A stretch of DNA of 64,000 nucleotides, taken from assembly GCA_016702415.1 (NCBI GenBank), contig JADJEA010000011.1, forward strand, positions 91,262-155,261, given 5' to 3'. Every line of letters starts with the position of its first letter. The first letter of the stretch is position 1. The translations under genes and the position numbers were made by a program. This DNA is from Nostocoides sp. GTDB taxonomy: Bacteria; Actinomycetota; Actinomycetes; Actinomycetales; Dermatophilaceae. Positions 25,466-34,500 of the stretch are shown here, piece by piece. Below the pieces are notes generated by a model. It saw only the letters and a program-made list of their open reading frames with translations, was not told the origin of the DNA and did not search any database.

Positions 25466-25579
25466 ATGAACGCCAACGCTCGTCGCCCCTCTGACCACCC
25501 CTTGCCGGGAGGCTTGTCAACCGAGGTCGACCATCTCTCCAGCAATGTTGGACTCACTCACGAAGGGGGTTTGGTGTGA
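25466..25579 (+). CDS. 37-residue peptide translationally coupled to a PqqD-like protein
   Basis: ATG 25466 opens a short frame starting MNANARRPSDHPLPGG, continuing with an acidic polar stretch (LSTEVDHLSSN) and ending VGLTHEGGLV. Its TGA (25577-25579) overlaps the GTG start of the PqqD-like gene in the GTGA arrangement used throughout this locus, which argues that it is translated. PqqD domains bind leader peptides of ribosomally made, modified peptides, so this could be the bound peptide. The LPGG could be a processing site, but that is inference. A weak promoter candidate (TTGGGC 25421-25426, 17-bp spacer, GATAGG) precedes it. There is no strong ribosome-binding site. Confidence 0.5.
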   Translation: MNANARRPSDHPLPGGLSTEVDHLSSNVGLTHEGGLV

Positions 25580-25869
25580 CCTGGGACGGCGAAGCCATCT
25601 GGGTGTGGGCGCCCGGGCTCTTGGCGACCCGTATGGCTCGTCGGCTGACGGTCCTCACACCCACAGCCGAGCTTCCGCTCGTGCTCGATGACAACGCCAG
25701 TGTCGTCGTGGATCTGCTGGACGGGATGCCGCTCGATCAGGTGCTCTCTGCGGTTGTGGAGATGTACGACGTGGCACCTGACGTGGCCAGGGAGGACATC
25801 GCCCACCTCATCGAGGCGCTCGCCCGCCACGGGGTTGTCGTGCCACGCAAGCGGGCCGTGCCCGCATGA
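25576..25869 (+). CDS. PqqD-family (RRE-type) peptide-binding protein
   Basis: This 97-residue protein matches the PqqD fold: an N-terminal 'WAPGLLATRM' strand, then 'LDDNASVVVDLLDGMPLDQVLSAVVEMYDVAPDVAREDIAHLIEALARHGVV', equivalent to the LN-x-TA-x-x-IW-x-x-x-DG helix-turn-helix core. Family members recognise leader peptides of modified peptides, or act in the polysaccharide-linked HPr-rel-A systems. GTG 25576 overlaps the 37-codon peptide gene and its stop overlaps the phosphatase ATG, so three products are made from coupled frames. Confidence 0.8.
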   Translation: MTWDGEAIWVWAPGLLATRMARRLTVLTPTAELPLVLDDNASVVVDLLDGMPLDQVLSAVVEMYDVAPDVAREDIAHLIEALARHGVVVPRKRAVPA

Positions 25870-26474
25870 CGACCATCGATGGACCGAGTGCAGTTGCTCG
25901 GCCTCTCTCCCTCTTCGTGGTGTGTACGGGCAACATCTGTCGCTCGGCATTTGCCCATCACTACCTTGCCCAGCACCTTGAGGCTGCCCATCCCAGCGTA
26001 TTCCGGGTTGCCAGCGGTGGCTTGGGCTGGTTCCTGGGGTTGAGCGTGCCCAGAGACTTGATCGAGGCGGCCCCCGAGTTGGCGGCGCGTCTTGAGTCAC
26101 ATGTGCCCGGCATGGTGCGACTTGAAGACGTGCGCAGCGCCGACCTTGTCCTGACAGCGACGGCCGACCATCGGACGGCCATTTTGTCCGAGGTTCCGGC
26201 CGCGTTCAAACGCACGTTCATGATCGATGAGTTCGCGAGGATCGTTCGCTCGCGCCGCTTGCGGCCAGGCTTGGGCGCGGACGCATGGCGATCCGCCATC
26301 GCCGAAGCGGCACGACACCGCGGGTTCGTCGAGGCGCGAGACGTGCCGGACCCCTACCGGCGGGGTCGAGCGGCATACGACGACATGCTTGACCGACTGG
26401 TGCCGGCGCTACGGACCATCGTGGAAGCAGCAGGTAGGGAAGACGATGAAGTGCCGGTAGAATCTCCTGGCTAG
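25866..26474 (+). CDS. low-molecular-weight protein tyrosine phosphatase family
   Basis: This 202-residue protein has the P-loop VCTGNICRS (Cys20, Arg26, Ser27; C-x5-R-S) and a general-acid Asp in 'DVPDPYRRG', as in LMW-PTPs that dephosphorylate bacterial tyrosine kinases. It is longer than the usual 150-160 residues. ATG 25866 overlaps the PqqD-like stop. The BY-kinase gene, its likely partner, begins 60 bp downstream. Confidence 0.88.
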   Translation: MTTIDGPSAVARPLSLFVVCTGNICRSAFAHHYLAQHLEAAHPSVFRVASGGLGWFLGLSVPRDLIEAAPELAARLESHVPGMVRLEDVRSADLVLTATADHRTAILSEVPAAFKRTFMIDEFARIVRSRRLRPGLGADAWRSAIAEAARHRGFVEARDVPDPYRRGRAAYDDMLDRLVPALRTIVEAAGREDDEVPVESPG

Positions 26475-26534
26475 CACCGTACGGGCGCGGTGTCGGCACC
26501 GGGTACCCATCCGCTCGATTAGGACAGCTTACGC

Positions 26535-28124
26535 GTGGCAAACGATAATCGCCAGACTCCGATCTTTGACCTCCGCGCCCTCTGGCGGGCTCTCGTGCAG
26601 CATTGGCGTTCCATCGTCACGTGCGCCAGCGTAGGTCTCATCCTCGCGTCCGTGTGGTCGTTCATATCTCCGCGGGAATACACGGCCAATGCCACCGCGA
26701 TGGTTTTCGCGGGCGCCAGTTCGAGCGTTTCGGAGGGTCAACAGGCCAACCTTTTCACTCAGGCGAAAGCGAGTCTCTATCAAACTTTGGCTCAAAACCC
26801 TGTTGTGGTCACCCGCGCGTATGAATTGGCGCGGCTGAAGCCGCAAGGGTCCATCACAGTTGCAGTCCCTCTGGACACTAATCTCATTCGGATCAAGGTG
26901 GTGCGGCGCGACCCGCGCGAGGCTGCCAACCTGGCCAATGCCTTCATCGACTCGCTGGCGGAGGCAGTTACCAAGACCGAGAACGGAACGGTTGACGGTT
27001 CCGCCCCCACGGGGCTGCCATCGGTTGTCAAGATCCAGACGTTTACGCCGGCAATGGCCTCGACGATTCCTAGCGCTCCACGAGTTAAGCTCGGGCTTGC
27101 ACTCGGTCTTCTCCTCGGCACCCTGGCTGGCCTGGCCGTCGCTGGGGTGCGTTCGGTTCTCGACCGTCGGATTCGCTCGGAGAAGGGCGTCGAGGAGGAA
27201 TTCGGCGTTTCAGTTGTCGGTCTGGTGCCAGTCCACTCGCGTCAGGAAGGGAATCGCCGTCTTGCCGGCGTCGAGTCCCGGGTTGTGGGGGGGGACGGGT
27301 TCCGCACCGTCGAGGCGTTCAAGGAGTTGCGCACCAATCTCCAGTTCATGAATCCCGACCGACCGCCTCGCGTCATCGCGGTGACCAGCCCGCTTCCGGA
27401 GGAGGGCAAGTCCACGGTGGCACTCAACCTGGCAGTGACCATCGCGAGCCGCGGTCAGGCCGTGATCTTGGTCGACGGCGATCTACGGCGCCCAACTGTG
27501 GCAAAGAGCTTCGGGTTGGTCAGCGGGGTCGGACTCACCGACGTCGTGGTGGGGAACGCATCACTTGATGAGGTCATTAACGAGATCCCCGAGACCCCAA
27601 ATCTTCGGGTCCTTGCCTGCGGTCCGATCCCGCCCAATCCCTCAGAAATCCTCAGCTCTGAGCGCTTTGGCCAGATTCTGCGGGAGTTGTCCAACGACGC
27701 GATGGTCATCGTGGACGCCCCGCCCCTTATCCCGGTCACCGATGCCTCGATCATCGCCGCCCGCTTCGACGGTGCGTTGGTCGTGGTCCAGGCCGGCCGC
27801 ACCACGCGGGACCAACTGGGCAAGGCGCTGAGCAATCTGGCAAAGGTCAACGCCAGGGTCTTGGGTTGTGTGATCAACCGTGTGCCCAGTGGATTGACGT
27901 CGTCGTACAGCTATGGGGGCTACTACTACGGCAAGTCCTACTATGCCTACTACGAATCGGAGTCGTCCAGCGATGGCGGCGGGGACAGAACGAAGCGTCG
28001 ATCTCGCCGTCGCTCACGCCGCCGCGACGGGAGCACCCGAGTCGTCGGTGCCGGGAGCAGCCTCCCTCCCGAATCGGAGGGGGACGCGCCTGTGGTCCGG
28101 GGACGAGAAGGCGTCAGCTCCTGA
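26535..28124 (+). CDS. Wzz-type chain-length regulator fused to BY-kinase (tyrosine autokinase)
   Basis: This 529-residue protein has two membrane helices (about 26-45 and 186-205) enclosing a Wzz periplasmic domain. A cytoplasmic ATPase follows, with Walker A SPLPEEGKST (about 285-294), A' ILVDGDLRRP (about 311-320) and B MVIVDAPPL. The tail holds the tyrosine cluster YGGYYYGKSYYAYYE, typical autophosphorylation sites, followed by a very basic stretch. It should control polymer length and export. GTG 26535 is the start. The TGATG overlap couples it to the nucleotidyltransferase gene. Confidence 0.92.
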   Translation: MANDNRQTPIFDLRALWRALVQHWRSIVTCASVGLILASVWSFISPREYTANATAMVFAGASSSVSEGQQANLFTQAKASLYQTLAQNPVVVTRAYELARLKPQGSITVAVPLDTNLIRIKVVRRDPREAANLANAFIDSLAEAVTKTENGTVDGSAPTGLPSVVKIQTFTPAMASTIPSAPRVKLGLALGLLLGTLAGLAVAGVRSVLDRRIRSEKGVEEEFGVSVVGLVPVHSRQEGNRRLAGVESRVVGGDGFRTVEAFKELRTNLQFMNPDRPPRVIAVTSPLPEEGKSTVALNLAVTIASRGQAVILVDGDLRRPTVAKSFGLVSGVGLTDVVVGNASLDEVINEIPETPNLRVLACGPIPPNPSEILSSERFGQILRELSNDAMVIVDAPPLIPVTDASIIAARFDGALVVVQAGRTTRDQLGKALSNLAKVNARVLGCVINRVPSGLTSSYSYGGYYYGKSYYAYYESESSSDGGGDRTKRRSRRRSRRRDGSTRVVGAGSSLPPESEGDAPVVRGREGVSS

Positions 28125-29063
28125 TGTCGCAGACCGAAAAGACGGTGCCATTGACTCTGGCGGAAGCAACCGATCTCGCCGCCGGACTGGTCGCTTCGAG
28201 TGCGGCCGAGTCTGGGATCGATGCCCTCGTGGTCAAGGGCCGGTATGCCGCGGAGCAGGGCCTACGCCCTGTCCGCACCGCCTCGGACGTCGATGTCCTG
28301 GTGCGCGTCGATGATTGTCCCCGGATTATCAAGGTCCTGGAACGAAAAGGGTGGTCGCCGCGGCCTGTGGATCCGGATGATGCGATCTTTCCGCATCACT
28401 CGATCCCGCTCATCCATCCCGGTTGGCCCTGCGACATCGACGTCCACACGAATTTCCCCGGATGCGACGCCCACCCGGACGCTGTATTCGACGCCCTTTT
28501 TGCCCGGCGCGTTCCCGCCGAGGCCGCGGCATCGCCCATCTGGATCCCGGATGCGACAGCCACGGCACTTATCATGGCTTTACACAGCCTCCGGACTCCG
28601 CGCGGAGACCCGGAGTTATCCGACCTCCAGTTTGTCGAACGGGCCGCGCCGGCATTGGTCAACGGTGCGGATCTCGTAGCTCTCGCCGAGAAGGCTGGAG
28701 CCCTTGGTGCCCTGCTCCCGTTCCTGGCAAGCGTCTTCCCCAGGACATTCCCCCTCGGTGTCTCCACCTTCCCGGGAGTGGATTTTGCGGTGGACCGCAC
28801 CTGACTCCGCAACTGTCCGCCTAATCTCGCTTCGACAAGCCAACTGGCGTGATCGCCCTGGACTCGTCCTCCGAGCCATTCGACCCTCCCGCGAAGCCCT
28901 CGCCGCAATCAACCTGGAAGCGCTGTCGGCCGATGACGCGGAACTGAGACGCCTTCGTCTCCGGCGATTCGGCGGTGCCCTACGTCGCCTGCCGGCCATC
29001 GTCGGTGAATATCGCGCGTACCAACGGGAGGTCGCTCGCCAGCGGGCGGTGCGCGGGGGATGA
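28124..29063 (+). pseudogene. nucleotidyltransferase family protein (NTP_transf_5-like), frameshifted near the C-terminus
   Basis: ATG 28124 opens 226 residues including 'DALVVKGRYAAEQGLRPVRTASDVDVLVR', the G-x-D-x-D nucleotidyltransferase-like motif, and 'WPCDIDVHTNFPG'. The frame stops at 28804, but the protein clearly continues in another frame (SATVRLISLRQANWRDRPGLVLRAI ... YRAYQREVARQRAV) to 29063. One indel near 28785-28805 explains this. The family is uncharacterised but recurs in lasso-peptide clusters and EPS-associated PqqD loci. The true stop overlaps the flippase ATG. Confidence 0.75.
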
Positions 29064-30415
29064 CTGTCGCCGCTGGCGGCGCTCGCTCGGTGCAGGCCAA
29101 TTTCGCCTATTCGTTCCTAGGTAATCTCGTTGCACCGGTGACGGCACTGGTCACCGCCCCGATTCTTGCCCGGGGACTGGACACTTCCGGTCGGGGGGAA
29201 TTGGCTGCTGCCACGGCCCCCCTCCTTCTGGCAACTGCCGTCGGGGGCTTCGGGGTTCCCGAGTCCCTCATTTACCACGTGGCCCGTATTCGCAGGAGCG
29301 AGGCCGGCCTCGTACGAGCTTCCGCTGCTTTGATCGCCGTGATGGGCAGCGTGGTGGCCGTCGCTGTGTTCTTGCTGGCTGGCCCTCTGAGCCGGGACCA
29401 AGCGGGTCATACCAACCCCCTTCTCTCCGATCTCATCCGGCTCAGCGCGGCCGCCGTGTTGCCGACATTGCTTCTGCTGATCCCTCGCTCCATCGCCGCT
29501 GGCCGGCACGAGTGGCGGTTGCTGGCTGTGGAGCGCGGGCTCTTCGGAGCGATACGCCTCGTCTGGATTATCGGATTGGCCGTGACCTCAACGCTGACCC
29601 CGCGAAGTGCGACCATTGCTCTCCTGCTTTCTCCGCTTGTGAGTGGCCTCGTGCTCATCCCCGGGTCGATCCGCTACCTGCGTGAGCCGGCCTCGAGTCT
29701 CAATCACGTCCAGGCCGAATCTCCCTGGCGAAGCATCCCCCATTATGGCTTCCGCGTGTGGCTGGGCGCGCTCAGCGGAATCGTCCTGACGCGGGTCTCC
29801 CAGGTCGTGATGGTCCCGCTGTCGAACGAGCACCAGACCGGATTGTTTGCCGTCGCTGTCACGATCGGGGAACTCCCGCTCATCGTCAGCGGAGCCGTCC
29901 GCGATGTGATGTTCTCGGCGGAGTCCGCGGCCGGGGACCCGGCCCGACTTCAGCAGGCCGCCCGAGTGACGACCTTCCTCACCCTTGGGGTCGGGATCGG
30001 CCTGGGCGTGACGATGGTGTGGTGGCTGCCGATGGTGTTCGGTCGCGACTTCGCGCCCGCGTTCTGGCCCGCCCTTGTCGTCCTGGCAGCGACGGTCGTC
30101 GGATCCACCGGGTCCGTGGCCGGTGCCGGCTTGGGGGGTCGTGGCCGTCCCGGACTGCGTTCGTGGTCGATGTTTGTCGCCGCGATCGCGAACGTGCTCG
30201 TCCTTGTCGTGGCCACTCCCCAAGTCGGGGCGATGGGCGGATCATTGGCGATGTTGGCGGGGTCAACGGTCGCTGGGACGTTGTGCGTCCTCTGGTTGGA
30301 TCGCCGATTCGGCATACCGATGCGGGGCTTCTACGGCATTCGGCGGGACGACATCGACCAATTGCGCAGACTGGCTGGTCTCGTTCTGGCCCGCCTGGTT
30401 CCAGCTCGAGTTTGA
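29060..30415 (+). CDS. Wzx-like polysaccharide flippase (MOP superfamily)
   Basis: This 451-residue protein has about 12-14 hydrophobic helices and the MOP/Wzx start 'NFAYSFLGNLVAPVTALVTAPILARGLDTSGRGELAAA'. It should move the undecaprenyl-linked repeat unit across the membrane. ATG 29060 overlaps the nucleotidyltransferase stop. It completes the Wzx/Wzy/Wzz set for a Wzy-dependent pathway. Confidence 0.85.
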   Translation: MTVAAGGARSVQANFAYSFLGNLVAPVTALVTAPILARGLDTSGRGELAAATAPLLLATAVGGFGVPESLIYHVARIRRSEAGLVRASAALIAVMGSVVAVAVFLLAGPLSRDQAGHTNPLLSDLIRLSAAAVLPTLLLLIPRSIAAGRHEWRLLAVERGLFGAIRLVWIIGLAVTSTLTPRSATIALLLSPLVSGLVLIPGSIRYLREPASSLNHVQAESPWRSIPHYGFRVWLGALSGIVLTRVSQVVMVPLSNEHQTGLFAVAVTIGELPLIVSGAVRDVMFSAESAAGDPARLQQAARVTTFLTLGVGIGLGVTMVWWLPMVFGRDFAPAFWPALVVLAATVVGSTGSVAGAGLGGRGRPGLRSWSMFVAAIANVLVLVVATPQVGAMGGSLAMLAGSTVAGTLCVLWLDRRFGIPMRGFYGIRRDDIDQLRRLAGLVLARLVPARV

Positions 30416-30427
30416 CGAGGTCAGCAC

Positions 30428-31282
30428 GTGGATATCGACCCCCCCGCCCCCACAGGGGTGAACAAGGCGCGCAAGGTTGCCTTGATCGCCGAGTTGCAGG
30501 CGCGCAATCGCTTGTCGCACTCGCCCGTATGCGGCGCTGCCCCCATTGCGCTGTCCTTGACGTCCTACGGAGCCCGACTGGCCATCGTGGCCTATGCGAT
30601 CGAGTCCATCGCCCGGGGGACGGTCCGGCCACGCCGGATGATCCTCTGGGTGTCCGACGCGGACTTCCACAGCGCCGACTACCCGATGTTGGCGCGGTTG
30701 GAGAGGCGTGGGTTGGAGATCCTGCGGTGTTCGGACCTCGGTCCCCATAAGAAGAGCCATCCCTATGTCACGCGGTTCGCGGACGATCCGCTGGTCTTGG
30801 TGACCGCCGACGACGACATCATGTATCCGCGGACCTGGATGGCCGGACTGCTTGCGGGTTACCGCCGCTTCCCGGCCGATTTCGTGGGGTATCGGGCCAA
30901 GGAGGTGGTGGTGACGTCCTCGGGGGAGCTCGCGGCATACCCGAGTTGGCCGAGTGCAGCGGTCGGTGTCAGCGGTCCCCGGGTCTTCCTGACCGGTGGT
31001 GCGGGAGTGGTGTTCCCGCATCCCCTCATGCGCGCGATGCGCTCGGCCGGCGACAGTTTCATCGACACGTGCCCGCGTGCCGACGACATCTGGATCAACG
31101 TCCAGGCCATGCGTGCCGGCCTCCGCGCCCGGCGCCTGGGCTGTGACGGGTTCGCGCTGGGCTTCCCTCGATCACAAGGTGAGGTCGCGCTGCATACCGA
31201 CAACGTCGGAAGGGGCGGGAACGACCGCCAGCTGGCGGCCACCCTCACCGAGGCCGATCTCGCGGTCCTGCGCGCCGGCTGA
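30428..31282 (+). CDS. glycosyltransferase-like protein, GT-A fold
   Basis: This 284-residue protein contains 'PIALSLTSYGARLAIVAYAIESIARG', 'RMILWVSD' and the metal-binding 'VTADDDIMYPRTWMAGLLAGY', followed by 'ADDIWINVQAMRAG'. These are traits of a GT-A enzyme using a DxD motif. It is last in the polysaccharide locus, 12 bp after the flippase; GTG 30428 is the start. GGCATAC heptamers reappear from about 30.3 kb onward. Confidence 0.75.
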   Translation: MDIDPPAPTGVNKARKVALIAELQARNRLSHSPVCGAAPIALSLTSYGARLAIVAYAIESIARGTVRPRRMILWVSDADFHSADYPMLARLERRGLEILRCSDLGPHKKSHPYVTRFADDPLVLVTADDDIMYPRTWMAGLLAGYRRFPADFVGYRAKEVVVTSSGELAAYPSWPSAAVGVSGPRVFLTGGAGVVFPHPLMRAMRSAGDSFIDTCPRADDIWINVQAMRAGLRARRLGCDGFALGFPRSQGEVALHTDNVGRGGNDRQLAATLTEADLAVLRAG

Positions 31283-31329
31283 GCCGACCGGGCCCCGGTC
31301 GACCGCCGCGGGCGGTGGTGACGAGATCC

Positions 31330-31512
31330 CTACTCGTCGTCGAACGGATCATCCAGGCGAGCGAGCCAGGCGGCGAACCGCTCGACCGGGATCTCGAACT
31401 CGGGGAACTCATCGACGAACGCCCGTAGCTGGTCGGCGACCCAGGCGAGGCTGACGTCTTCCTCGCCTCGCCGGGTCTCCAACTCCTCGATCCCGCGGTC
31501 GGTGAAATACAC
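31330..31512 (-). CDS. DUF6104 family protein
   Basis: This 60-residue acidic protein begins MYFTDRGIEELETRRGEE and ends ARLDDPFDDE, matching the actinobacterial DUF6104 family. No function is known. It lies 12 bp after kgd on the same strand, so it is probably cotranscribed. GTG 31512 is the start. Confidence 0.8.
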   Translation of the reverse strand: MYFTDRGIEELETRRGEEDVSLAWVADQLRAFVDEFPEFEIPVERFAAWLARLDDPFDDE

Positions 31513-31524
31513 CGCGGTCCGCCG

Positions 31525-34500
31525 TCAGCGGTTGAACGCGGCGGCCAGCAAGGCCGCCTCTTCGACCGCGTGCTTCTTGGACGACCCGGTCGCGGGGGAG
31601 GCCGAGGCGGGCCGTGAGACGGACAGCAGGGGCCGGGTGAAGCCGTTGGCGAGCAGTTGCTCCGGCAGGTTGAGCGCGAGGAACGGATAAGCCCCCTGAT
31701 TGCGGGGCTCGTCCTGGACGTGGACCAGGTCGGCGTTCGGGTACTCCGCCATCATTCGTGCGATCTGGTCGCCAGCGAGGGGATAGAGCTGCTCCAGCCG
31801 AAGGATTGCCGTCCGCTGATCGCCCCGCTTCTCCCGCTCCGCCTCCAACTCGTAGACCACCTTGCCACTAGCCAGAAGGACCCGGTCGACGGCGTGTTTG
31901 GGCAGCGACAGCCGGTCGGGCAGCACCGGGCGGAAGGTGCCGCTGGTGAAGTCCTCGGGCATCGAGGAGGCGGCCTTGAGCCGCAGCATCGACTTGGGCG
32001 TGAAGACCACCAGTGGGCGGCGGGGGCGGGCATACGCCTGGCGCCGCAGCAGGTGGAAATGGCTCGCCGGCGTCGACGGATAGGCGACCGTCATGTTGTC
32101 CTCGGCGCACAACTGGAGGTAGCGCTCGATACGCGCGCTGGAGTGGTCGGGCCCTTGCCCCTCGTAGCCGTGCGGGAGGAGGAGGACGACGGAGGAGCGT
32201 TGCCCCCACTTCTGTTCCGAGGAGGAGATGAACTCGTCGAGGATCGTCTGAGCGCCATTGGCGAAGTCGCCGAACTGCGCTTCCCACAGGACGAGGGCGT
32301 CGGGGCGCTCGACGGAATAGCCGTACTCGAAGCCCATCGCGGCATACTCGGACAGCATGGAGTCGTAGACCCAGAACTTGGCCTGGTCATCACTGAGGTA
32401 GCGCAATGGTGTCCACTCGCCGGCCGTCGTCTTGTCGATGAGGACGGCATGGCGCTGGACGAACGTGCCGCGGCGGCTGTCCTGACCGGCCAACCGGACC
32501 GGGGTGCCCTCCATCAGGAGGGAGCCGAACGCGATCAACTCACCTGTGCCCCAGTCGATCCCACCTTCGCGCACCGACTCTGCGCGCTTCTCCATCGCCT
32601 GGAGGAGCTTGGGGTGGACGGTGAAGCCGGGCGGAGCGTCGACAAACGCGTTGCCGATCCGCTGCAGGGTTTCCGGACTGATGGCGGTGTCGCTGGCGGA
32701 GCGGCGGGGCGCGTCGGCGGACTGGACCGCGGGGAGCGCGAGACCGGCGTGGCCCTCGACATCGGTGCCCCGAGTGGCGGGGTCGCTGCGCCGATCGCCC
32801 TGCTGCAGCGCCGCCTTGGTCTCGACGAAGACGCGCTCGAGCTGTTGCTGGTAGTCCCGCAGCGCGGCGTCGGCCTCGTCCTGCGAGATGTCGCCACGGC
32901 CGATGAGAGCTTCGGTGTAGAGCTTGCGGACGCTGCGCTTGGCCTCAATGAGGTTGTACATCAGCGGCTGGGTCATCGACGGGTCGTCGCCCTCGTTGTG
33001 CCCCCTCCGGCGGTAGCACACCATGTCGATGACGACGTCCTTGTCGAACTCCTGGCGGAACTCGTAGGCGAGTTCGGCGACGTGGACGCAGGCTTCGGGG
33101 TCGTCGCCGTTGACGTGGAAGATCGGTGCCTGAACCATCTTGGCGACGTCGGTGCAATAGAGGGACGAGCGCGAACTGCTCGGAGCGGTCGTGAATCCGA
33201 CCTGGTTGTTGATGACGACGTGGATCGTGCCGCCGGTCCGATATCCCCGCAACTGGGAGAGGTTGAGGGTCTCGGCGACGACGCCTTGACCCGCGAACGC
33301 GGCGTCACCGTGCAGCAGGATGGGCAGGACGGTGAAGTCCTCGCCGCCGAGGTTGATGCGGTCCTGCTTGGCTCGGGCGATGCCCTCGAGTACGGGGTTG
33401 ACCGCCTCGAGGTGGGAGGGGTTGGCGGCGAGATGAACCTTGGTGGTGTCGCCGTTCTCGGCAGTGAAGACGCCCTCGGTCCCGAGGTGGTATTTCACGT
33501 CGCCGGATCCCTGAACCGAGCGCGGGTCGAGGCGACCCTCGAACTCCTGGAAGATCTGGCCGGGGGACTTCCCGGCGATATTGGCGAGGACGTTGAGGCG
33601 GCCGCGGTGCGGCATACCGATGCAGACCTCGTCCAGACGGTCGGTCGCGGCGCGCGACAGGATCCGGTCGAGAAGGGCGATGACCGACTCGCCGCCTTCG
33701 AGGGAGAAGCGTTTCTGCCCGACGAACTTGGTCTGGAGGAAGGTCTCGAAGGCCTCGGCGGCATTGAGACGGCGCAGGATGCGCAGTTGCTCTTCGCGGG
33801 GGATCTTGGCGTAGCCGACCTCGACCTTGCGCTGGATCCACTTGCGCTGTGCGGGATCGGTGATGTGCATGTACTCGATACCGATGGTGCGGCAGTAGGA
33901 GTCGCGCAGGATGCCGAGGATGCGCCGCAACGGGAGGAAGGCCTGCCCGCCGAAGCCGCCGGTGGCGAAGTGCCGGTCGAGGTCCCACAGACTCAGGTCG
34001 TGGGTGGTGACATCGAGGTCGGGGTGGCGCCGCTGCCGGTATTCGAGCGGGTCGGTGTCGGCCATGAGGTGGCCGCGGACGCGATAGGCGTTGATGAGCT
34101 GCTGGACGCGGGCGACCTTGTTGATGTCGTCATCGTGCGAGGCGTCGATGTCGCGGACCCAGCGCACCGGCTCGTAGGGGATGCGCAGGCTCTCGAAGAT
34201 GTCGTCGTAGAACCCGTCCTCGCCGAGGAGGAGCCCGTGGATGACCCGCAAGAGGTCGCCCGACTGGGCCCCCTGGATGATCCGGTGGTCATACGTCGAG
34301 GTCAACGTCAAGATCTTGCTGACGCCATTGCGGTTGAGGATGGTCAGGCTCGCGCCCTGCCACTCGGCGGGATACTCCAGGGACCCGACGCCGATGATGG
34401 CGCCCTGGCCCTTCATCAGGCGGGGCACCGAGTGGACCGTGCCGAGGGTGCCGGGGTTGGTCAGGCTGATGGTGGTGCCCTGGAAGTCCTCGACGGTCAG

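Noticed and set aside
25466..25869. A complete lasso-peptide cluster
   Set aside because: The PqqD-like and nucleotidyltransferase genes are suggestive, but no B2 protease or asparagine-synthetase-like cyclase is present, and the peptide lacks the usual leader pattern.
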